DNA of 64,000 nucleotides from Apoderus coryli (lineage: Eukaryota > Arthropoda > Insecta > Coleoptera > Attelabidae). The stretch covers positions 11,018,869-11,082,868 of the forward strand of contig OU452209.1 in the NCBI GenBank assembly GCA_911728435.2, written 5' to 3'. Of the stretch, positions 1-13,000 are shown one piece after another (the stretch's first letter is position 1; each line of letters opens with the position of its first letter). The translations under genes were made by a program, and so were the position numbers. The notes beneath the pieces were generated by a model, which did not search any database, was not told the origin of the DNA, and was given only the letters and a program-made list of their open reading frames with translations.

Positions 1-1014
1 ATCGAGTTGTGGTTTTTTATATCATTTTAAACTAACTTTAGAAACACTATACCATCAAACGTGCTTGAGATACGGATAGATTCTTTTTTAACAATCGGGG
101 TGTCATATCCTAGGGTAGTTTTCAGTGAAATGTTGAATGATTGGATGAAAAAGTTTAATTGGTTGTTAGATCTGTGAATAAATTTTCAAAGAAATGATAC
201 AACTATTTTTTGTATTAATTTATTTTTTATTATAACAAGAATTACAAATGATAATATATATTTTGAACTCAAATTTTATTCACGTTTGATTTTTATCAAA
301 AGGACGATATTAAAAATAACAAATATTTTCTCTGTTTTACACAATTGTCTTTTTAGGAATATTAAATTAAAAAAAAAAAAGTGAGTGAGCTGTGTTTGGA
401 AGCTTCGACGTCCAGGATCCTTCAAGACTTAAAAAAAAACTTAATAGAATGTGTTTTGATAAACTAATTTATACCATAAATCACCATTATAAAAACATTT
501 CGACAAAAAGTTTTCTTGTAATAATAATTACAAAAATGTATAAGTAAGAGAATATGTACGTAGAATCGTACGTACGAATATGTCTATACCGGACTGGCCA
601 AGGGGTTCTAGTTAAAATGTTAGTTCAGTTGAAAAATGTATCTAAGAAAAATTGTAAAGCATATTAATTACATCTTTCGATGCACCTTGATTTCCAATAA
701 CATTTTTTTATATCTCGAAAAATATAAACTGTACCAATTATATTCATAGCGATTTTTTCCAACTGAACATAGAGTTTAACCGAAAATCAGGTTTGTCCAA
801 CCTGGCATAGAAAGTTAACAGTAAATTTAATTTTTATTATCGCCCCAATTTTTAATCAAATAAGAAAGAATCAGAAACCAAAACGTGATCAAATATAGAA
901 ATATGTTAATTGTAAACAAAAAATAAAACGTCCGCACCTAACTTACCAAATCAAAATGATTCATTAAATTACCTGGTATTATAGAAATAAGCGCGTCTTT
1001 AATATACTTTACCG
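1..1014. other. Api5 3' flank / 3' UTR, AT-rich
   Basis: No convincing open reading frame. It includes the Api5 3' UTR on the minus strand, with a possible AATAAA at 838-833. The rest is AT-rich sequence without a repeat structure I can define. Confidence 0.5.
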
Positions 1015-1097
1015 TCAAAACCTTCGGTTACTGCCTCCACGCGACCATGAGCCTCTGGATCCACCTCTTCCCCGACCTCCTCGTGGTAGTGTTTTGC
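1015..1097 (-). CDS. Api5: Api5 exon 8, RGG-rich C-terminus and stop
   Basis: Acceptor TTCAAG. Two bases complete a serine codon with exon 7, then TLPRGGRGRGGSRGSWSRGG leads to NRRF and TGA (1017-1015). The phase match with the exon 7 donor supports it strongly. RG-rich tails of this kind usually bind RNA or are arginine-methylated; that role here is inference. It is separated from exon 7 by 4.1 kb of transposon-filled intron. Confidence 0.9.
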
Positions 1098-4000
1098 CTT
1101 GAAAAAAAATATAAACATTTTTATATTGCAGTAAAACACAATAATAATAAACATAAGAAAACATTCACATAAGCGATAAAAATCTACGGGCTCACGAGCG
1201 GATTACCCGGAGTTCAGTCGACTTAGATATGAGTGTAGGCGGTGGTCTCGCGAATGTTATGTGTCATATAATCACTCAGGAGTTGCCTGAGAATATCAGT
1301 GCCTTTTACATGTTTGTGAATTCGCGGAGGGATTCCTCTGGAATTCCTTCTCGTTTAACGGACGTAGATCTGAGTTTTGACGCGGGGCAGGAGGGAGCGG
1401 TTGGTTTGCCACTTATTTTCAGTCAGTTTACAACGATGTCCAATCGGATTTCTCTGACGACTTCAACCATGGGGGCTCCTCCCGCATTTCTTAGTTTCGT
1501 TCGGCTGCGGATCTGTGGGGTGAGCTTGATTCCTTAAAAGCTAGAAAGTCTGCCGGTCCAGATGGTACTCCCCCGTTGTTGCTGAGAGCGTGCTGTTTTT
1601 CTCTGGCCGATCCCCTGCAAATTATTTTTAACTTTTTGTTCGGCTCGGGTTGCTTACCCCTGTTGTTACTCCAATCTTCAAATCCGGCAGCAAAAATAAT
1701 GTCTCTGACTACAGACCTGTGTGCATTCTTAGAACCAATCCGAGAATCTTATCACAAAGCACCTGACGTCGGCCTTGGGTCCTTCCATAATACATGAGCA
1801 ATTTGGTTTTCAATCCGATAAATCCACAGAGCTCAATCTTCTTGAGTTCAGGGACCTCTTGTCCCAGGCGTTGCGAGAGCGGTGATCAAGTTCATACATT
1901 ATATACCGACTTCTCCCAGGCTTTTGATCGCGTCAACCACGGGTTTCTCGTTCATAAGCTTGAGGATGCCGAGGTGGCAGATTCCTTGCTTTCCTGGTTG
2001 AAGAGCTACCTGTCAGGTAGGACTCAGGTTGTTCGACTTAATTAGTTTCATTCTCGGCCGGTGAAGAATCACTTCTGGTGTTCCCCAGGGATCCCACTTA
2101 GGCCCACTGTTGTTTAACCTATTTATTAACGATATAGAGCAATGCTTTTTGTATAGTGAGTTCAAGCTGTTTGCGGATGATCTCAAGTGTCACCGACTGC
2201 TACCTTTTGTAGGAGGATGTCAATCGGTTGGTTCATTGGTGCGAGATTAATGGCATGGATTTAAACATCTCGAAGTGTTTTTGTATCAATTTTACTCATT
2301 CTAGAAATCATCTTTTCATTATTACTTCATAGGTTAATCGGCTCTAGAGAACTTCAGGACCATGGTTAGGAACCTGGGAGTTTATTTGGAGGCCAACTTG
2401 AGCTTCAGTTATCACATCCAGCGTTCTGCATCGCGTTCCTTCCAAATGTTGGGCTTCGTCAGGCGATGCTCGGCAGACTTTAGCAGTGTCAACACACTTA
2501 AATTGTTATATACATCGCTTGTCAGACCCCATCTCGAGTAGGCATCTGCGATTTGGTGGTCCCCTTTATGACTGTCATGTGGCTCATATCGAGAGGATTC
2601 AACACCGTTTTCTGAGAGTTGTACATTTTAAGCTCCGTCGCTCACCACCTGTTGACCATGTCTACCATTATGATGCACTGATTGAGGAGATGGGATTGGC
2701 GACGTTGGGAAGCCGTAGGAGCACGAGAGATCTTACCATTTTTTACAAAATTATTAATACTAGCATTCGTTGCTATCACAGATTGGGCTCCATGTTGCCC
2801 AGAGCTGTTAGGGAGCTCATGTGTTTCAGGAGGCATATTACCGGACAAATTACGTCAGGGGTAGTTTTATTCCTAGGGCATGTCGTTTGGCCAATAAATT
2901 TTCAGACGTGGAACTGGACTTTTTCTCTCCGATTAATGAGTTCCTGGGCCACTTGATGCGGGCCTCCTCCTTAATTAATTGTCTTAACAGATTTTCACAA
3001 CTGTTTTGCGAATAGTATTGAGCATTGGTTTGGGCTTGTGATATCGTAATATTGTACTTGTAATTAGTTTAGTTAGTTATCTAAGTATTAGAACGCCTCT
3101 TTTCTTGTTCTATATATTTTTTGTTTTTTTTTTTGATACTTCGTATTGTAATAATGGACTTTGTCAGTATATAGTATTATAAGGGCCGGTTTATCAGTGC
3201 ACGGTTATGGAGCTTAGCTGTTCGTTCACTAGTATCTGACAGTCAAATCAATGTCAAAGTGTTTATCAGTGTTATTTGCGTCTAGCGCCACGTGGGTCAC
3301 ACTCTGCCATGATGTAAAAACCGGTGCCATGTTACCAGTTGGGTTAGTTTAAGATGTTATAATTATTATGTGTTCAGGTCAGCCCTAACCTGTTAATTCA
3401 ATGTCAATTGAGAAATGTTAGATATTGTGGTAAATAAAGGCAACAATTTTGAGAGTTGATTTAATTTCGTTATAAAGCCTACAAATATCTAAGTTCAAGA
3501 ATTTTAAAGTGTGCGTGAGCGTGATGAAGACGAGAACTTGTTGCAGTTCATCCAATATGACGACTATAAGTACACTTACAAAACTAAGCGGATAAACGCA
3601 ATTTGCTTTAACCGTCACGTCACTGATAAACCGGCCCTAAATAAATCTCGTCAAGTCCACAACATGAGTATTTTATAAAAATTTTCAATACACAACTCAT
3701 ACAATTCGATACATGCTTAAAGATATACATCTCAATCATCAGTGGCTACATAGTGAATTAAATTTCAATAGGTTTTGTAGAAGATTTTGAAACGATAAGA
3801 GGTCTCAAAAGTTTATAATATATGAACAGCTCTCTGGGCATATGCAGCCAATCGGAGGAGCACGGCAGATATGTCCATCGCTTGCTTGACTTTTAGGAAT
3901 TCACTTGCTATAGAGCGCTTCCCGGGAGCAGAGCACGCGTTCTGCGTGCGAGAATTTTACAAAAACGATGATTCCGCGATTATATCATAGAGGAAATTTT

Positions 4001-7000
4001 GCAGTGATTGTGCTTTGCCCTATGGAAATGATCCTCCAAGTGTTTTATTTTTTAAAAATTGATCAAAAAGTTTGAAGAGACACTGGATAAACCGAAATCC
4101 AGGCGACGAAGGTCATCAATAACAAACGACATCGCGGAGATGATTAATCGGTCGGCTCGTGATAAACCTAACCTATTCATTCGAAGCGCGCAAGTTCTTT
4201 AAATGTGCATAAATCATTAATACACCGAAATGTCGTCACTGGAGTGCAACAAATCCATAAAGCCACTGTATGGGCTAAGATTACTCGAGGAATAATTGGT
4301 CCGGAGTTTTTCGAAGATGAGGGTCTTGCAGTTACAGTTAATTCGGAACGTTATGTAAGGATGTGCGCATGCAATGTGTGGGGTGGCGTAAACTGCACGC
4401 AGTACAGATTGATCTCTATGGATATCTTATGGGTATGTATATAGCACCGGGCGCTAATTCTGCGGCGTGATATCGCGAGACTTGAGACGGAACACCTTGG
4501 ACGGCTACAAACACTCCAGGCACTCCATTGCATGTGCGGCCTAACATGCACTACGGTTACGGGTCGTGCGTTCTCAGCGAGGGGGACGTAGTTATGGCTC
4601 TTGCAGGGCCGGGTAGTCTCGACGGAATCATACACTAACGACCGTCGAAGTGCAGCTCTGTGGAGGGAGGCTACAGGTTGGATGGTTGACCGTTTGGGGG
4701 GTTTATTAAAAACGGACCTGACGGTGGCCCATCTAGGTTATAGAATGAATGTCGCGTGGTAAATTACCGTTTGTGGGTTTTATTAAAAATATGTTGCGTG
4801 GTAATAGAATGATAGTGAGTGCAGTATGGTCCTGAAATGGCACAATAAGCCTTTGAGGGCTGAAGGATGCCATTAGTACACGCCGGGGGCTCTTAAGATA
4901 GCCATCAACAACCGGCGTTTGCCATTGATTAAGAACAGAATTAAAATGGAAGAAACAAGCGGCCTTGAAACCACCCAAGCTACTAAAGTTCATATGAGCT
5001 CTAGAACTTGATGCGAGAGCTGTAACTTGCGATACAGTTCGAGTAACTCAAGATAGGGGGACACTATAGACAAACAGGTAGAAGTGTATGAGACACCCCT
5101 AATTTTAATAGGTTATTATTATTGGGTCAAATAGGAATGAAATTGTTAATTAGTTAAATTAGAATCTTTCTACCTACACGATTTTACAATTATTTTAAAG
5201 GAATGAAAATTGCTATTATTATTTACTTACTAAAATTGTTACTATATTTCCCACTGGGTACAGTATACAACTTCATGTTGTCTCCTCTGCCTGATCTCGA
5301 TTGTTTCGGCGATGGGTCATCATTATTAGAATTAAACGTTATTGGCTTGTGTCGTTTTTGTGTTGGTGATACAGCTTCCGTATTGTGAGTGGTCTAAAAT
5401 TTAAAAAAAAATGTACCTATACATAAATTGTGGATTTTATTTTGTTCATTTTCAACTAATCTAGTCGCGATAAAATATTTTTATACGAGTACTTTGATAG
5501 AAGCCTAATCAAATAAAAAAATGCAGTTTCCCCCGTTTAATAAAATACAATGGAAACTGGTACTACTAAGTTTTTTCAGAACAACTCAAGAATCTGTATT
5601 ATCCCTATATTTAAAAAAGACGATCATTCACTGTTGATCGTAGTGTCTAATGTAGTGGAAAAGATAGTTGCTGACAGAATTTTTAACTTTCTAAACTCTT
5701 CAAATATGTTTAGTGGCTCTCAGGACAGGGGAGACTTGCACGTATGAATTTATTCAGAGGGTACGTGATTTAACGGGCTATTTCGTGGTAGTTTTTTTTT
5801 CTATCATTCAAATGCGTTTGATGTGGTTGATCGTGATTTCTTATGTAGAAAGATGGAAACTCCAGGACTACGTGACCCCATAAATAAATGGATAGGATCA
5901 TATTGAACTAACAGAAGAATAGCCGTAAAGATATAGGCAGCGCTGGGAGGCCTCGAAGAAACTGATGTGGAAACGCCACAGGATAGTATACTCGGACCTT
6001 TTCTATTTTTGATTTACATCCATGATATTCCTGAGAACATCACACATGCGGATGACACAACAATGCTGGTCTATGATAAGGACCCGGATAAATTACAAGT
6101 TAAGATCAGTAAAACATTGGGGGAATTTCAATCTTGATGATATTATTAACAACGATTAACATCGATTTACATTTTGGTAAATATAAATCAATAAATTTCA
6201 GTTTAAATTTTAATGATGCCCCGCTATTTTGCTCTGCATCAGCGAAGCTGTTGGGGGTTTTTATTGACGATAAGTTAAACTGGACAACACATATTGCGGA
6301 TTCCTGGCCCCTCTTTATCTAGGGGAGTGAAATAGCCACCTCTGGCAAGAGAAGGGGCTGAAAGAGAATTTATCGGACCAGAACCCGCAACTGGCATATC
6401 TTGCACTGCCAAATACATGACCTGGATGACGACAAAAGTTTAGAACGTTTGGCAAAATTATCCAGGTTTAGTACATTCGAAGAAGTTCATTGACCCATCG
6501 AAATCAAGGGCCCGGGAGTTGTTGGGTATGAGTAGATCTGCGTCGCCTGGTTGGATTCTACACTGGTAATTGTCGTGTGAATAATCATCTCACGAGGCTG
6601 GGTCTCTTGGAAAATTCCGAGTGCAGATTGCGCCTAGAGGGTGAAACGGCGAAACATGTAATATGTTCTTGCCCAGCGGTAGCTAAAACCAGATTCGCAA
6701 TATTTGTCGAAGTAACCCTTCTACCGAGACTAAAAGAAAGCTCACCCAGCAAAATAATCATCTTCATTGAAAAGATTGAGCTGCTGGGTGAAATATACAT
6801 AGGTATAAGCCACAATAGACCGTCGTTGGTCGCAGTGGAGGTCCGGTGCACTCATTTTGAACCTACCTACCTAAGCTGGACAGCACATATTGAAAATATT
6901 TGCGGGCACATAAGCAGATATTTGTATATCCTGAATTCTTTGAGGAATCACATGGACCGAAGGTCATAACTCATCGTCTGTAGTCGTTTGGGGTATACGG

Positions 7001-10000
7001 GTATGGAGAGTCTTTATATTGCAAAAAAGAGCATTCAGGTATATTTTTAGCATACCCTGGGAACCTGCAGAGAAGTTTCTATGATGGAACGTAATTCCTA
7101 CTGTACCGTGCGTCTCGTAAAACGAGGAAGAAATTAGATACTACTACCCCGTCCTCAACACGATTTTTATGCTGGAGGGTATTATTTTAATTGTCGAATT
7201 TTTATTATGAATTATAATTTTATAATTATTGTTTGTATTTGTTGATATTATCATCCTGTAGTAGCAGTTGAAGAGAGATTAAAAAATAATAATTTGATGT
7301 AACTTGTCAGTTGATATAAATCTGGTAAAATATCAAATTATAGACAAAAATAGATGATAAATTTTTACATGGTCCTCCGAAAACACCTGAACTAAACGTG
7401 GAATAGTTATTTACAGTCCAAGAACACCTCTGGAAGATTTAAATCCAGAAAATAGAAAATTCAAAAAATTTTGACAAGAACTGCCAAGAAAATGTCTTGC
7501 AATAATTCTTTAGCAGATATAAGACCGTTGCACGGATTTAATAATGATAATAATGCTGGGTCGGTTAAAGAGTCAAATGCAAGAAATGAACAAGGTAGTT
7601 CCAAAAGTATAAATTCAAAAACATCGAAGTCATCGAAAAGAATAATTGAAAAAAAGAAATTAATTCTAGAAGCAGAAAAAGCCAAAGCAGAACTATTGAA
7701 ACATGAATTGGAAGCAAAACGAAAAATTATTGAATTAGAAAGAGAAATTGCTGAAGCAGAATTAGACGAGGAATTTGAAAATGACGATAATGAACGTGGT
7801 AGTAAACTTAGTGACAGTAAAATAAGTTTGCATTCTTCAGAAAAATTAAATAATGTTAAAGACTGGATAAATAATAATGATTGTGCAATCAAAGACCAAC
7901 TTTCAAGTGTAGATCACGACAGTTTCGTTAATGATAGTGATAATTCTTTATCCAAATTATGTCATGTGATTGAAAAAGCAATAAAAAGTGCTCAAAATCC
8001 TGAATTATCAGAAAGAATTTTGAATAGACAAGTATTGGATAAAGAACTCCCAAATTTTGATGGTAAACCTGAGGCTTGGCCGTTGTTTATTTCGCAATAC
8101 AGAAGAAGAAGTGAAGTTTGTAAATATACTGATGATGAAAAAATGGCAAAGTTACAAAAATGTTTAAAAGGTGAAGCATTAAATTGTGTTAGAGGTATGA
8201 TGCTACACCCTAAAAATGTAGATTTAATTATAAGCACATTAGAAATGCGATTTGGGCGACCAGCTCTTATTATAGATTCGATTATAACTGATATCGAGAA
8301 TTTTCCAAATATTAAAGATAATGATTTCGACACATGCATTAAATATTCATGCAAAATCCAGAATTTAAATTCTACATTAGAACAATTAAATGCTAAAAGT
8401 TATATTGAAAATCCGATTTTATTAAAGAAAATAGTTGAGAAAATCCCTAGCAATTTAAAGATTCAATGGGGTCAAGTTGTTTATCAAAAAGAGCAACTGA
8501 AATGTCAAGTATCAATAACAGATTTTTCAGACTGGTTAAATTCTATTGCTCAAGCAGCTTGTTGTGTTAGTACGCCGAAATTTAATTATCAGACTCAAAA
8601 ATGTACAAATTACAGAAGAAGCGAAAATGTAATGAACGTTAGACAGTTAAAGTGCGTTTATTGTAAAGAAGATCATCATATTAAAAGCTGTCCTGTAATG
8701 AAAAAAGACCCTGTCGATGTCCGTTGGACAAAAATTGTAAAAATGAAAGCATGTTTTTGTTGCCTGGGATTAAATCACATGCAAAACAACTGCAAGTCGA
8801 AGAATAAATGCACATTTGATGGGTGCACAAAACGACATCATTATTTGTTACATAAAGAAGTTGAAAATATCCCTTCAACATCAACACAAAATACTTTGAC
8901 GAATGAACACTCAGTTGTTAATGAAGAATCAGTTTTAAATATTAACCGAAGTTCAAAAACTTTATTAAGAATTGCTCCTGTTCAGATATTTGGTCCGAAT
9001 GGAACATTTCATGAGTACGCATTATTCGACGAAGGTTCAACAATTACACTCATCGATAACGTGATAGCTAAAAAAGCTGGATTACATGGACCAACAGAAT
9101 CCTTTTGTATGCAATGGGCTAGCGATATTGTGAAAAATAATGATGATTCCGAACGAATAACTGTCAAAATTTCAGCGATAGAAGATGGTTCAAGAATTTA
9201 TTCCATGAAAAATGTAAGAACAATTCAAAATCTCTCATTACCTATGCAAACATTTTCGATAGATAACTTGGAAAATAATATTAATTTGCCTGTTCACGAA
9301 TTGAAGAATGTACGTCCAAATATACTAATTGGACAAGATAATGCAAATTTAATTGTACCAAGGGAAGTTTATGAAATTAATTTCAGTCAGCCTATTATCA
9401 CAAAATGTTTACTTGGGTGGACTGTTCATGGCAGAACCACAAACTCTGAAAATGTATGTCAAACATCGTTATTACATATGTGTAATTATGAAGAAAGTAT
9501 CGATAAATTAATAAAAGAATCATTTTCTACTGAAAAATTTGGTGTCCAAGTGACAAACAATAAAATAAACAGCGACGAAAGACGTGCTATTGAAATGCTT
9601 CAAAAGACAACAAGAAAAATTGCAGGAGAAAATAGATACGAAACAGGATTATTATGGAAATCTGATAATGTACTACTTCCTGAAAGGAAGATGGAAAAAG
9701 ATAGAAATTATCACGAGAAATATTGTGAAAAAATAAATGAATACTTAGAAAAAGGATATTTGAGAAAACTTAAATCTAATGAAATTAAAACAGAATCGAA
9801 GAAATTATGGTATTTACCTCATTTCGCAGTTTTTAATCCCAATAAACCCCATAAATTTAGAATAGTTTTTGATACAGCAGCAAAAAGTCATGGCGTTAGT
9901 TTGAATGACAATTTACTTCAAGGCCCTGATTATTTGACAAATTTGCCGGGCGTCTTAATGAGATTTAGAAGATGGAAATGGGCATTTTGTGGAGATATAC

Positions 10001-13000
10001 GTGAAATGTTTCATCAAGTAAAAATTATTGAAGAAGACAGATGTGCGCAAAGAATTTTGTGGCGAGATGGAGATAAAAGCAAAGAAATAGAAGAATATGA
10101 AATGTTAGTAATGACATTTGGAGCGACATGTTCTCCGTGTTCTGCTCAATTTGTAAAAAACCTTAATGCTAAAGAATCGCCGAATTTCCCTCATTTAGTT
10201 GAAGATGTTGAGAAAAATTTTTATGTTGACGATTATTTGGATTGTTGTCAAACTGAACAAGAGGCAAATTTAAAAGTAGATGAAGTTAAACGGCTTCATC
10301 GAGAGGGGGGATTCGAAGTTGTAAGTTGGATTTCTAATTCAAAACTAATTACGAATAATGTATCTGATGTTCCTTTGGAAAAAGATTTGAATAAATGTGA
10401 AGCAAATAGAATATTAGGCGTTCTATGGAATGTTACAAACGACTGTTTTGTATTTCGACTAAAATTTCACAAAGTACAAGACGACATAGTAGCAGGTCAG
10501 AAAGTACCAACAAAAAGAGAAGTTCTTAAGCTTGTGATGTCAATTTTTGATCCGCTTGGTTTTCTAACTAATTTAGTTATACGTGGACGAATTATTTTAC
10601 AACAAATTTGTAGAACTGGAATTACATGGGACGAAATTATATCTGATCGAATTTTTCAAAATTGGTTAATTTGGTTAAAGGATCTAAAACACATTGAGGA
10701 TTTAAAAATACCTAGATGTTATTTTTACTCATTGGGAAGTACTAGGTTTATAGATTTACATATTTTTTGTGATGCAAGCGAAGAAGCTTTTGCATGCGCA
10801 GCGTATCTACGAATAGTTTTAGAAGATCAAATTGAAGTTTGCCTTATTTCTTCTAAAGCAAGAGTATGTCCTCTAAAACCACTATCTATACCGAGGCTAG
10901 AATTGCAGGCTGCAGTAATGGGTAGTAGACTTCTAACTACTATCAGAAAAGAATCGGGAATTAATATCAATAATTCCTATTTATGGTCAGATTCGAAAAC
11001 AGTATTGCATTGGATTAACGGGGATGGAAGAAATTATAAACAATTTGTTTCTCATCGAGTTGGTGAAATACAGGAACTAACAAAACTCGACCAATGGAAA
11101 TACGTTCCAGGTGATCAGAATGTCGCTGATTTATGTACGAGATTTGCAAATTCAATTAATTTATGTAATAATGAACAATGGTTTCATGGACCTAAGTTCT
11201 TAAAATATTCACAAGAATTTTGGCCTAAGCAATTGGATATTTGCAAACTAAAAAATGACGATCAAGAAGAAATGAAACGAGATCCTTTATTTATGGGTTA
11301 CACTACAGAAAATTTTAATATAATTCTAAATATCAATCGATTTTCAAAATGGAGAAGATTTGTTAGAGCAACAGCGTGGGTTTTTAAATATTATTTTAAA
11401 TTACTTCATAAGGTACGAGGCCATGACATTGAATATTATCCAGAAATAACGTGCAATGAATATCACGATGCTGAATTATACTCTTTGAAAATTAGCCAGC
11501 AGGAAAGTTTTCCAGAAGAATATATACAATTAAAAAATAATAAAAACGTTGATAGAAATTCAAGAATATTCAAATTAATGCCAGTTTTAGATGAGAAGGG
11601 TATAATTCGTATGAACGGACGTTTAAGACAGAGTGATATGATACAAAACGACGTGAATATGCCAATCATTTTAGATCCAAAAAACAGATTGACAAAATTA
11701 TTAATTTTATATCATCATGAACAAAATTGTCATGTTGGCGTAGAGTCTGTGTTGAATAATTTAAGACAGAAGTTTTGGATTTTGAAAGGCAGAGCAGCAG
11801 TTAAAGATGGTTTTAAATCATGCCAAATTTGTAAAATTAGAAAAGTGACACCTGTGCCACCTCAAATGGGACAACTTCCACTAAGTAGGATTACTCCTAA
11901 TATGCCACCATTTACTTTCTGTGGTTTAGATCTTTTCGGTCCCATGACAATAACTATTGGACGAAGAAAAGAAAAACGATGGGGAGCACTATTTACTTGT
12001 ATGGCGATTCGAGCAGTACATTTGGAAATTGTTCATTCGCTTACAACTGACAGCACAATCATGGCTATATGTAGGATGATGGCAAGAAGAGGTCAAATTA
12101 AATGTCTTTATTCAGACAATGGAACAAATTTTCGAGGTGCATCAGAAGAACTAAAATCATTTTGGAAAAATATAGATAACAAAAATATGGGAACAAAACT
12201 TTCAGAACACATGATAGAATGGCATTTTATACCACCTGGAGCCCCACACATGGGAGGTTGTTGGGAGCGATTAATAGAGTCAGTGAAGAAAATTTTACAG
12301 AATGTTTTATCAGCAGAAAATCCTAGAGAAGAAGTACTACAGACTGTTTTCGCAGAAGCTGAAAATGTAGTGAATAATAGACCATTGACGTATGTTTCAA
12401 TAGATCCATCTGATGAAGAATGCTTAACACCTAATCATTTGTTGTTAGGAAATAAACGTGATTCTTTACCAATAAAATTTGAGAACGTAAATCCTAGAAA
12501 GTTGTGGAAGAAGACTCAACAAATTGTCGACAGTTTTTGGACCAGGTGGGTTAAAGAATATTTACCCACTTTAACAAAAAGAAGTAAATGGATCGACACT
12601 AATTCATCCATTCAAGTAAATGACGTTGTTGTGGTTATAGACCCGACATTTCCAAGACATAAATGGCCATTAGGTAGAATAACGGCTGTTTATCCAGGAA
12701 AAGATGGGATTGTTAGAGTAATAGAAGTTCGAACAGCCTCTGGTATTTATCGCCGTCCTATCACCAAAGTTTGCAAATTAGATGTAACAGTTGATGATGG
12801 TGAAAACTGAAACAGTTTGCACGATGGGGAGAATGTCGAATTTTTATTATGAATTATAATTTTATAATTATTGTTTGTATTTGTTGATATTATCATCCTG
12901 TAGTAGCAGTTGAAGAGAGAAGAAAAAATAATAATTTGATGTAACTTGTCAGTTGATATAAATCTGATAAAATATCAAATTATAGACAAAAATAGATGAT

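Noticed and set aside
7461..7892. 143-aa minus-strand frame
   Set aside because: Antisense shadow of the BEL/Pao gag coiled coil; low-complexity serine/leucine content.
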